In this document: positions 1 to 5,212 of the stretch, in pieces
Position numbering within the stretch: the first letter of the stretch is position 1
Layout: every line of letters starts with the position of its first letter
Assembly (NCBI GenBank): GCA_013820865.1
Contig: JACDHU010000066.1
Span: 1 to 8,338 of the forward strand
Direction: 5' to 3'
Origin: Chloroflexota bacterium
GTDB lineage: Bacteria > Chloroflexota > Limnocylindria > QHBO01
DNA length: 8,338 nt
Made by a program: the position numbers and the translations under genes
Notes under the pieces: model-generated
What the model was told of the DNA's origin: nothing
The model's database searches: none
What the model saw: only the letters and a program-made list of their open reading frames with translations

Positions 1-376
1 GCTCGAAGTTGCCCAGGTGCGAGCTGACCATGATCGCCGGCCCGGAGCGAAAGGCGGCGAATAGGGTGGGCCAGCCCGGGACGTCCACGATCGTTTCGGC
101 CTGGGCGATCGGGTACCGAGGCGTCCGCAGCATCTCCAGGTAGTAGCGCGCGTGGTTTCGAAACGCGGAGCGCACGAGTGTCGCGAAGACCGCACCGGTG
201 GCTGGCCGGCCGGTGGCCTCGCATACTCGTGTCAGGTTGACCGCCACGAGCCTCCGTCGTCCGGGCGCGAAGCGGTACCACGCGTCTCCGCCAAGATCGG
301 CGAGGGCATAGGAGAGTCGCGACGGAAGGATGGCTGCGACCCGGTCGGCAATGGTCAGCGCCAGGCGGAGGAGCAT
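1..376 (-). CDS. Second LpxL/HtrB/PatA-type lysophospholipid acyltransferase (N-terminal 125 residues, cut by window edge)
   Basis: Reading the minus strand from an ATG at 376-374 gives an uninterrupted 125-codon frame that leaves the left edge. It starts MLLRLALTIADRVAAILPSR, has a Gly/Arg-rich stretch followed by VNLTRV (the family's usual 'NL' segment after the N-terminal helix), then RSAFRNHARYYLEM, and ends on HLGNFE at residues 120-125. HLGNFE is the H(X)4E form of the HX4(D/E) catalytic motif of the LpxL/HtrB/PatA acyltransferases. Family members are usually about 290-320 residues, so more than half is outside the window. The ATG shares its A with the TGA stop of the preceding acyltransferase (TGATG), which implies translational coupling. 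The protein probably acts at the inner face of the membrane, moving an acyl chain onto a glycolipid. The true acceptor is unknown; an inositol mannolipid is an inference from the operon. The family call is firm, the substrate is not. Confidence 0.85.
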   Translation of the reverse strand, partial: MLLRLALTIADRVAAILPSRLSYALADLGGDAWYRFAPGRRRLVAVNLTRVCEATGRPATGAVFATLVRSAFRNHARYYLEMLRTPRYPIAQAETIVDVPGWPTLFAAFRSGPAIMVSSHLGNFE

Positions 377-1329
377 CAGGCTCTGGTCCAGTCGTCGCCT
401 CGCCGCGCAGCGGCGAGGGCCTCGCTGGCGTACACGCGGTCGGCATCGGTCTGTGGCCAGACCGGACGGAACATGTACCACTGTCCGGGGTCCTCCACGA
501 TCACGGAGCTCAGCGAGTCGGCGAGCGCCTGGGTTGCGCGATATACCTCGGCCGGATCGGTGTTCGCGCACACGATCAGCGGCAGACCTCGAACGCTGAA
601 GCGGTCATCGGCATTGCGGCGGAATGCGACCGGCAACATCGGCGCGCCGCTCTTGGCTGACAGCGTGGCCGGACCGATGGGGAACGTGGTTGCCTCGCCG
701 AAGAATTCGACCGGCACGTCGCCGCGGCGGTACCCACCGTCGCAGAACAGCACGAGGTTCTCGCCAGCGCGAAGTGCTCGGAAGAGGCCGCGGAGGTTGC
801 GCCAGCCGATGAGGAAGACATGCTGGCTGGCGCGTGCCGCCGCCAGGTGGTCGTACAGCCGTCCGTAGGTCGTGTCGTCGGCCACGACGTGGATCGACTC
901 ACCGTGCGCCTTCATTGCCGGCCCGATGATGTCCATGCCGCCGATATGCACGGTGCAATGCAGCACGCCGCGCCCTCCGGCGCGGGCATCGGTCAGGATT
1001 TCGAGGTTGGCGATGGCGACGAGGTCGCGAGCCTGGTTTGGCGTGATACCGGCCAGTCGCATCATGTCGGCCAGGTATCGGGCATAGTTCTGGAAGGACC
1101 GTCGCGATGCGCGCTTCACGCGCGGATCATCGGGATCCCGCTGCATCGGCCGCGCGAGATTGGCGTGGATGACCGCCTGCTTCGATCCCGCCAGGTCATA
1201 GGCGATATTGCCAACGGCCGCTGCGGCCGGCATGACCAGGCGCCGCGGGAGGCTGGTGATGATCCGCTCGGCCAGCCGGTACGCCCAATAGGTCACGACC
1301 TCGAGCCTGCGCTCGTCGGTACGAGTCAC
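376..1329 (-). CDS. Lysophospholipid acyltransferase of the LpxL/HtrB/PatA family (317 aa)
   Basis: The protein has full family length. It shows HIGGMD at residues 128-133 (the HX4D catalytic motif), CDGGYRRG at about 196-203, VEFFGEATTFPIGPATLSAKSG at 207-228 matching the family's 'FFG...P.GpA.LA..tgAp' block, and QWYMFRPVW at 283-291 matching the terminal 'QWyW...W' block. An N-terminal amphipathic or membrane-associated helix (about 12-50) leads into it. The start is GTG at 1329, overlapping the ino1 stop as GTGA; an ATG two bases upstream is out of frame and runs straight into TGA. Mycobacterial PatA, which acylates phosphatidylinositol mannosides, lies beside the PI-phosphate synthase gene in the same way, so acylation of an inositol glycolipid is the best guess. 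Its neighbour downstream is a second, clearly different member of the same family, so the two may acylate different positions or successive intermediates. Confidence 0.9.
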   Translation of the reverse strand: MTRTDERRLEVVTYWAYRLAERIITSLPRRLVMPAAAAVGNIAYDLAGSKQAVIHANLARPMQRDPDDPRVKRASRRSFQNYARYLADMMRLAGITPNQARDLVAIANLEILTDARAGGRGVLHCTVHIGGMDIIGPAMKAHGESIHVVADDTTYGRLYDHLAAARASQHVFLIGWRNLRGLFRALRAGENLVLFCDGGYRRGDVPVEFFGEATTFPIGPATLSAKSGAPMLPVAFRRNADDRFSVRGLPLIVCANTDPAEVYRATQALADSLSSVIVEDPGQWYMFRPVWPQTDADRVYASEALAAARRGDDWTRA

Positions 1330-2552
1330 ATCACTTCGGCGGCAGCGGCCCTGGCCTCGCCCGTCTTGTTGGGCTTCGAGAGCTTCTTCGCCTTGCGCGG
1401 GGCGACCTTCTCGGTGCCGTTGAGCACCTCATTGTCGTCACCGCGGATGAAATCCTCGACCCGGTTATGAGCGATGTCGTCGTGGATCTGCATCGGCGGT
1501 GACTTCATGAAGTACGCGCTCGGCGCGACGAGCGTGCCGGCCAGGCCACGATCCAGGCCGAGCTTGGCGCAGCGAATGGCATCGGTGATGACGCCGGCGC
1601 TGTTGGGTGAGTCCCAGACTTCGAGCTTGAGTTCCAGGTTGAGCGGGACATCGCCGAAGGTGGTGCCCTCCATGCGGATGTGACACCACTTGCGGTCCTT
1701 GAGCCACGGTACGTAGTCCGACGGCCCGACATGGACGTTGTCGTCGCCGATCTCGTAATCGATCATGCTGGTCACCGCATTGGTCTTGCTGATCTTCTTC
1801 GACTCCAGGCGCTCACGCTCGAGCATGTTGAGGAAGTCGGTGTTGCCGCCGAAGTTCAGCTGGTAGGTGCGGTCGATCCGCACGCCGCGGTCCATGAACA
1901 GGCGCGTCAGCACGCGGTGCGTGATCGTGGCGCCCACCTGGCTCTTGATGTCGTCGCCGATGACCGGGAGCCCGGCCTCGGCAAAGCGGCGCTGCCAGTA
2001 CGGCTCGCGGCCGATGAAGACCGGGATGGCGTTGACGAATGCGACGCCCGCCTGGATCGCCTGCTCGGCATACCACTTGGTGGCCTGCTCGGATCCGACC
2101 GGCAGATAGCTGACCATGACGTCGACCTCGCGTTCCCGCAGGATGTTCACGATGTCGGCCGTCGGTCCGGGCGCCTTCTGGATGATCTCGCTCAGGTATT
2201 TGCCGAGGCCATCGTGCGTCATGCCGCGCTCGACCGGGACGTTGAGCTTTGGCACATCGGCGAATGTGAAGGTGTTGTTCGGCTCGGTGAAGATCGCCTC
2301 CGACAGGTCCTTGCCGACCTTGTTCCTATCGACGTCGAAGGCAGCGACGAAGTCGATGTCACGAACGTGATATCCGCCGAGATTGACGTGCATGAGGCCG
2401 GGGATGAAGTCAGATTCGGCCGCATCGGCGTAGTGATATCGGCCCTGGACCAGGCTGCTGGCGCAGTTGCCGACGCCGACGATGGCGACGCGCACGTTGC
2501 CGTTGCTGGTTCGTTTGCCGTTGCTGGCGGCCTTGCCGTTGCTTGAGGTCAC
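1326..2552 (-). CDS. ino1: Inositol-3-phosphate synthase (408 aa)
   Basis: This NAD-dependent cytosolic enzyme converts glucose-6-phosphate to 1D-myo-inositol-3-phosphate (equivalently L-myo-inositol-1-phosphate), the first committed step to inositol lipids. Residues 21-33 (RVAIVGVGNCASS) are the Rossmann GxGxxAS loop. Further hallmark blocks are VSYLPVGSE (147-155), GDDIKSQVGATITHRV (199-214), the catalytic-domain block around GGNTDFLNMLERERLESKKISKT (235-257, quoted in part), and EVWDSPNSAGV (311-321). These blocks closely match the compact actinobacterial/archaeal type, about 360 residues, as in the mycobacterial Ino1. The GTG at 2552 is used because homology begins only near residue 20 and an AGGAG lies 11 nt upstream inside the end of the previous gene. 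The frame stays open further upstream, but that is only an alternative frame of the phosphatidyltransferase. Both ends carry low-complexity extensions: three SNGK-like repeats at the N-terminus and a Lys/Ala-rich tail (about 380-408). Confidence 0.96.
   Translation of the reverse strand: MTSSNGKAASNGKRTSNGNVRVAIVGVGNCASSLVQGRYHYADAAESDFIPGLMHVNLGGYHVRDIDFVAAFDVDRNKVGKDLSEAIFTEPNNTFTFADVPKLNVPVERGMTHDGLGKYLSEIIQKAPGPTADIVNILREREVDVMVSYLPVGSEQATKWYAEQAIQAGVAFVNAIPVFIGREPYWQRRFAEAGLPVIGDDIKSQVGATITHRVLTRLFMDRGVRIDRTYQLNFGGNTDFLNMLERERLESKKISKTNAVTSMIDYEIGDDNVHVGPSDYVPWLKDRKWCHIRMEGTTFGDVPLNLELKLEVWDSPNSAGVITDAIRCAKLGLDRGLAGTLVAPSAYFMKSPPMQIHDDIAHNRVEDFIRGDDNEVLNGTEKVAPRKAKKLSKPNKTGEARAAAAEVM
2496..2543 (-). 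repeat. Three-copy 18-bp tandem repeat at the 5' end of ino1
   Basis: On the minus strand the 11-mer AGCAACGGCAA occurs three times at an exact 18-nt period, encoding SNGKAA, SNGKRT and SNGN at residues 4-19. The third copy is followed directly by the conserved Rossmann fold. The unit is in frame, so copy-number changes would only lengthen or shorten the flexible tail. Confidence 0.85.
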
Positions 2553-2557
2553 GTTGA

Positions 2558-3232
2558 TCAGATCTCCTGGTGGTCGATGGTGGCTGCCTGGCTGAGGCGC
2601 CAGACGTGCCAGATGCGCTGGATGACGGTCACCACGGTCAACGCGGCGAGGACAATGAGGGCGCCGATGAGGCCGATGGTGAACCCGAGCCCGGCCAGCG
2701 CCACGCCGGCGATGACGATCACCAGACGTTCGGTGCGTGGAGCCAGACCGATGCTGGCGGTGAGGCCGATGGCCTCCGCGCGGGCGTGCGCGTAGCTGAC
2801 GATGAAGGACCCGGCCAGCGCGACCATGAGCGCCAGCATGGGCCAGGTCGGCTCGGCGATGGTGGTCAGGATCCAGACACCGATGCCGGTGTACAGGATC
2901 GCCTCGCTGGCGCGGTCGAGCGTCGAGTCGAGGAAGCTCCCGAACGCGGTGCCACCTCCCTGCGCGCGCGCCAGAGCGCCGTCGACGGCGTCGAGCAGCG
3001 ATCCCGCGGTCAGGATTCCGGCGCCAACCAGCAACCACCCGTTCGCGACGAAGACCGATGCGATGAGTGTGATGATCAGCCCGAAAACGGTGATGGTGTT
3101 CGGCGTCAGGTGCAGCGCCATGGCGAGCCGGACGATCGGGGCCAGGATGGCCCGACCGCCCTCCTTGACCCACTTGGGAAGGACCGAATCCCCGCGTCGC
3201 AGGTCCGGCGCATGCTCGCGGCTAGCCGACAT
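2558..3232 (-). CDS. pgsA: CDP-alcohol phosphatidyltransferase, probably phosphatidylinositol-phosphate synthase (224 aa)
   Basis: This integral membrane enzyme would condense CDP-diacylglycerol with inositol-1-phosphate to give PI-phosphate, the precursor of phosphatidylinositol. The complete CDP-alcohol transferase signature D-x2-DG-x2-AR-x8-G-x3-D-x3-D is visible with Asp81, Asp84, Asp102 and Asp106, the metal-binding and catalytic aspartates. SYAHARAEAIGL (146-157) and the GLAPRTERL stretch (162-170) match the 'SY.KARAE...G...R.ER' pattern of mycobacterial PgsA1, as does the C-terminal VIQRIWHVWR (203-212). These features favour PI-phosphate synthase over phosphatidylglycerophosphate synthase, and the adjacent ino1 supplies the inositol phosphate. 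About six membrane helices are apparent, starting near residues 49-67. The ATG at 3232 lies 11 nt inside the end of the regulator gene and has GAGAGG 7 nt upstream. The symbol follows mycobacterial usage. Confidence 0.9.
   Translation of the reverse strand: MSASREHAPDLRRGDSVLPKWVKEGGRAILAPIVRLAMALHLTPNTITVFGLIITLIASVFVANGWLLVGAGILTAGSLLDAVDGALARAQGGGTAFGSFLDSTLDRASEAILYTGIGVWILTTIAEPTWPMLALMVALAGSFIVSYAHARAEAIGLTASIGLAPRTERLVIVIAGVALAGLGFTIGLIGALIVLAALTVVTVIQRIWHVWRLSQAATIDHQEI
2564..2568 (-). promoter_or_regulatory. Ribosome binding site of ino1
   Basis: AGGAG reads on the minus strand inside the last codons of the phosphatidyltransferase gene, 11 nt before the GTG at 2552. The spacing is a little long, but it is the only purine-rich match and it supports the GTG over any upstream in-frame codon. 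Confidence 0.55.
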
Positions 3233-3593
3233 CGATCATCCTCTCGCCGGCATCCGCCGGATCGACCGCCCCGGCCACGCCCGCCGTCCCGCCCACAAGG
3301 CGAGCCTCCGCGTCGTGAAGTTCCTCGAATGCGGCGGTTCGCAGACGGCAGATCGTCTCGCGGCCCTGCCGTCGCGGATCGACGATGCCAGCCAGGCGCA
3401 GGATGCGCAGGTGCCAACTGATGAGCGGCTGCGAGAGCCCGACGCGAGCCGAGAGCACGTTGACCGGCATGGGACCGATCTCGGCCAGCAGGCCGACGAT
3501 GCGAAGCCGCGTCTCGTCACCCAGGGCCCGGTACAGGACGCGCAGTCGTCGCAGGTCCTGTTCCGCGGGGGTTTCCGGAGCCGAGTTGATCAT
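3222..3593 (-). CDS. ArsR-family winged helix-turn-helix transcriptional regulator (123 aa)
   Basis: This is a small DNA-binding protein of typical ArsR/SmtB length. LRVLYRALGDETRLRIVGLL (18-36) is the characteristic helix 1-2 region. VNVLSARVGLSQPLISWHLR (44-63) is the helix-turn-helix with its recognition helix, and LAGIVDPRRQGRETICRL (67-84) is the winged hairpin. The metal-sensing ELCVCDL-type cysteine motif is absent and the only cysteine is Cys82 in the wing, so a metal or arsenic ligand is unlikely. The C-terminal 25 residues are Ala/Gly-rich and not recognisable. I chose the ATG at 3593; a TTG at 3611 would add six residues but would sit almost on the predicted transcription start. 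It is the first gene of the inositol-lipid run and overlaps it by 11 nt, so it probably regulates that operon and itself. The divergent ABC-like operon may be a second target. The ligand is unknown. Confidence 0.88.
   Translation of the reverse strand: MINSAPETPAEQDLRRLRVLYRALGDETRLRIVGLLAEIGPMPVNVLSARVGLSQPLISWHLRILRLAGIVDPRRQGRETICRLRTAAFEELHDAEARLVGGTAGVAGAVDPADAGERMIDVG
3240..3245 (-). promoter_or_regulatory. Ribosome binding site of the PI-phosphate synthase gene, inside the regulator gene
   Basis: GAGAGG on the minus strand lies 7 nt before the ATG at 3232, within codons of the upstream ArsR-type gene. This position fixes the start and makes translation of the two genes likely to be linked. 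Confidence 0.6.
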
Positions 3594-3617
3594 TGCGCAC
3601 TTCTTTATCAAATGTGA

Positions 3618-3629
3618 ATTTATATGAAT
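3618..3629. promoter_or_regulatory. AT-rich imperfect palindrome and -10-like box upstream of the ArsR-type gene
   Basis: ATTTATATGAAT at 3618-3629 pairs with itself at five of six positions. On the minus strand it contains TATAAA (3624-3619), which is correctly placed to start transcription near 3612, about 19 nt before the ATG at 3593. GAAT is also repeated at 3616, 3626 and 3630, the first two exactly 10 bp apart. An operator overlapping a promoter, as is common for autoregulated ArsR proteins, is the likely reading. The canonical ATTCA...TGAAT arrangement is not present and no good -35 was seen. Confidence 0.4.
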
Positions 3630-3647
3630 GAATCCTTATGGTATGCG

Positions 3648-3663
3648 CGTGGCACAGGCCACG
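3648..3663. promoter_or_regulatory. Perfect dyad CGTGGC-ACAG-GCCACG, candidate operator
   Basis: This is a 6-bp perfect inverted repeat with a 4-bp spacer, centred about 25 bp upstream of the TAGGAT box and so covering the -35 zone of the ABC-like operon promoter. Its position suits a repressor site or an activator site replacing a weak -35. The cognate protein is unknown; its GC-rich sequence differs from the AT-rich element on the ArsR side. Confidence 0.45.
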
Positions 3664-3677
3664 TCAAGGCCGCGTGC

Positions 3678-3683
3678 TAGGAT
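3678..3683 (+). promoter_or_regulatory. -10-like box TAGGAT for the ABC-like/MFS operon
   Basis: TAGGAT fits the TAnnnT -10 pattern common in high-GC bacteria. It would start transcription near 3690, giving a leader of about 40-105 nt depending on the start codon used. No recognisable -35 lies 17 bp upstream; that zone is the CGTGGC/GCCACG dyad. Confidence 0.4.
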
Positions 3684-3690
3684 CGGCGCG

Positions 3691-3708
3691 CGGTCCGGGC
3701 GAGGACCG
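3691..3708 (+). promoter_or_regulatory. Leader hairpin CGGTCC-GGGCGA-GGACCG just before the Shine-Dalgarno
   Basis: This is a perfect 6-bp inverted repeat with a 6-nt loop, extendable by one G-U pair. It lies at the predicted transcript start and ends 5 nt before AGGAGG. It could be a DNA operator downstream of the promoter or a 5' stem protecting the leader. Confidence 0.4.
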
Positions 3709-3713
3709 TCAGC

Positions 3714-3719
3714 AGGAGG
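3714..3719 (+). promoter_or_regulatory. Strong Shine-Dalgarno AGGAGG without a standard start codon behind it
   Basis: AGGAGG is a perfect anti-16S match, but no ATG, GTG or TTG in any frame follows within 5-15 nt. The only near-cognate codon is CTG at 3729 (9-nt spacing), and it is in frame with the ABC-like gene whose first standard codon is GTG at 3795. Confidence 0.55.
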
Positions 3720-3794
3720 TTCACGTTCCTGGCCAGCTCGACGCCCGACGCCCTCTGGAGCTCACCAGCGCTCCGCGCCCTGCGCCCGACCGCG

Positions 3795-4517
3795 GTGCGG
3801 TGCGTCGATGTGACGCGCGGTCCGCACCTGTCCCGCTGCTCGATTTCCGTATCGGTCGGCACGCGCCTGCTCGTCGTGTCGGAGCCACACGACAGTGCGT
3901 CGTCACTGCTGCGCGTCCTGGCCGGCCTATCACGCCCACATCGCGGGATCATCGAGATCGCCGGCCTGTCGGGAGGCTGGGAGCGCCGCGTGGCCTACAT
4001 CGGCCCGGAGCCGGGGATCCATGCCTGGATGACACCACGCGAGGTGCTCGACCTGGCTGCCGGCCTGCTCGGCCTGCACGGCGCGGAGGCACGGCGGGGC
4101 GCTGATCTTGCTCTCGACTGGGCGCACGTGCGTCCCGAGGAGGCTGACCGCCCGATGTCACGCGGTGGCGCGTCCGTGTTCCAGCGCGTCGCGCTCGCGG
4201 CGGCGCTGGTCGGCGATCCGGAGGTGATCCTTCTCGACGAGCCGCTTCGGGCGCTCGACGAGACCGAGCGGACACGGCTGCTCACGATTCCAGGACCCCG
4301 ACGCACTGTCCTGATCGCAAGCCGATACCCCGCCAGCGACGCGGCGCTCGCTTCGCACGTCGCCCTGCTCCGCAACGGCCGGGTGGCGATGCTCGCCTCG
4401 ACCGCAGAGCTGAGGGACGCCGATCTCCCGCTCTCCATGAGTGGGATCTGCGAGCTGGCTGATCGACGCGCGGCCGAGGCGTCGCGTCACGCGGGCCCCG
4501 TCGCCGCGGCGTCGTGA
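3795..4517 (+). CDS. Degenerate ABC-transporter ATP-binding protein (pseudo-NBD, 240 aa from GTG)
   Basis: The overall order is that of an ABC nucleotide-binding domain: an N-terminal beta region, the Walker A position followed by LLRVLAGL, WMTPREVLDLAAGLLGL, a signature region, VILLDEPLRALDE, then LLRNGRVAMLAS. Walker B (144-149) with Asp148/Glu149 and the ALD D-loop (153-155) are intact. The rest is not. The Walker A position reads SEPHDSASS (29-37), with Ala35 where the Lys belongs and no glycines. The Q-loop Gln is Pro71 (YIGPEPG). The signature is MSRGGASVFQRV (121-132) rather than LSGGxxQRV, and the H-loop His is Arg177 (ASRYP). ATP binding and hydrolysis in the usual way look impossible. 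No standard RBS precedes the GTG at 3795; AGGAGG at 3714 points instead to CTG at 3729, adding 22 residues. The stop overlaps the membrane-protein start as GTGA. Codon use and frame look normal, so it is not an obvious pseudogene. Confidence 0.8.
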   Translation: MRCVDVTRGPHLSRCSISVSVGTRLLVVSEPHDSASSLLRVLAGLSRPHRGIIEIAGLSGGWERRVAYIGPEPGIHAWMTPREVLDLAAGLLGLHGAEARRGADLALDWAHVRPEEADRPMSRGGASVFQRVALAAALVGDPEVILLDEPLRALDETERTRLLTIPGPRRTVLIASRYPASDAALASHVALLRNGRVAMLASTAELRDADLPLSMSGICELADRRAAEASRHAGPVAAAS

Positions 4518-5212
4518 GCCAGATGGTCATGGTGACCAAGCTTGCCGTTCGCGAGATGTGGATCTCATTCCGGCTCCTCGCGGTCCTCGTCTCGTTCGTT
4601 GGTGTCGGCGTGACCGTGGCCCTGCTGCCGGCCCCGCTGCCGACGATGATGCCGCGGCTCGCGGCCGGCCTGGGCCTCGCGACGGTGGTGGTGGCGGCCA
4701 TCACCGCGTGGTCGATTGCCGAGGAGCGCCGAAGCGGTCGCGCCGGCTGGTTGGTGGCTCGCTCCGTCAGCCGCGGGACCGTGTTGGGCGGGTGGTTCGG
4801 CGCCATGGCTGGTCCCGCCGTCATCGGCCTCGCGTGCGCCGGCGCACTCGGCTGGCTTGCGGCATCGAGTGTCTCGCTGCGTCTCGCGCCGGTGGCGTAC
4901 GTTGCTCCGCTCACCGCCGTCTTTGCGACCGCGCTTGGCGCCGTGGCGATGGGCCTCCTGGCCGGCATGCTCCTGCCGGCCCAGGCGGGCGTGTCGGTGG
5001 TCGTGAGCGTGGGGCTTGCACTTGGTCTGGCGGCCTGGGCCGCGCCCGAGGCGATGGCGCTGCTGCCCGGCGGGGCATTCGTCGCGCTCGGATCGCTGAC
5101 CGAGGCGGTCCAGGGTGCGGGTGGTGCCTGGCGCGCAAGCGGGATCGCGCTGGTCGCGGCCGGGGCGCTGCTTGGCCTTGCCCGCCTTGCCGTTGGCCGG
5201 GCCGATCTGTGA
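4514..5212 (+). CDS. ABC-2-type membrane permease-like protein (232 aa)
   Basis: This small polytopic membrane protein has about six hydrophobic segments (roughly 20-38, 46-68, 89-116, 125-152, 157-178, 207-227). Between the second and third lies EERRSGRAGWLVARSVSRGTV (70-90, quoted in part), which resembles the cytoplasmic coupling motif of ABC-2 exporters (acidic-R-x-G-x-x-x-x-L-L-x-R-P-x-S-R). That helix normally docks onto the ATPase. It would be the transmembrane partner of the preceding degenerate NBD, as the exporter pore or as a membrane anchor if transport has been lost. The start is GTG at 4514, overlapping the NBD stop (GTGA); an in-frame ATG at 4523 is a possible alternative. Its own TGA again overlaps the MFS start. 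I cannot identify a substrate, and the length is on the short side for ABC-2 permeases. Confidence 0.75.
   Translation: MSQMVMVTKLAVREMWISFRLLAVLVSFVGVGVTVALLPAPLPTMMPRLAAGLGLATVVVAAITAWSIAEERRSGRAGWLVARSVSRGTVLGGWFGAMAGPAVIGLACAGALGWLAASSVSLRLAPVAYVAPLTAVFATALGAVAMGLLAGMLLPAQAGVSVVVSVGLALGLAAWAAPEAMALLPGGAFVALGSLTEAVQGAGGAWRASGIALVAAGALLGLARLAVGRADL

Larger units (their letters stand above)
3594..3794. other. Divergent intergenic region between the regulator operon and the ABC-like operon
   Basis: About 200 bp separate the two divergent start codons (less if the ABC-like gene starts at a CTG at 3729). The regulator side (about 3600-3645) is strikingly AT-rich for this window. The other side is GC-rich and carries two perfect inverted repeats around a -10-like box plus a near-perfect Shine-Dalgarno. 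I see no convincing small gene here. Confidence 0.7.

Noticed and set aside
152..1470. Several plus-strand open frames over the acyltransferase genes
   Set aside because: They are antisense to two genes with complete family motifs and show no plausible protein signature.
2553..3173. In-frame upstream extension of ino1 to give a 615-residue protein
   Set aside because: The added part overlaps the phosphatidyltransferase gene in another frame, is Arg/His/Pro-rich, and has no homology to Ino1. A GTG with an RBS at 2552 accounts for the gene.
3222..3593. Arsenic or metal-responsive ArsR sensor
   Set aside because: The cysteine metal-binding motif is missing and no arsenic or metal resistance genes are nearby.
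3594..3611. TTG at 3611 as the start of the ArsR-type gene
   Set aside because: It would add six residues outside the family fold and coincide with the predicted transcription start. The ATG at 3593 is a stronger codon.
3638..4105. Plus-strand 155-codon open frame over the intergenic region and the start of the ABC-like gene
   Set aside because: Composition is Arg/Pro/Gly-rich with no motifs, and the overlapping frame carries recognisable ABC-domain structure.
3795..4517. Reading the ABC-like gene as a frameshifted pseudogene
   Set aside because: Domain order and length are normal in a single frame, Walker B and D-loop are perfect, and the 3' end is coupled to the next gene. The changes are substitutions at specific motifs rather than random decay.
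4441..5208. In-frame upstream extension of the MFS gene
   Set aside because: It lies over the permease in another frame and is Arg/Gly-rich without hydrophobic helices. The GTGA overlap at 5209 gives a natural start just before helix 1.
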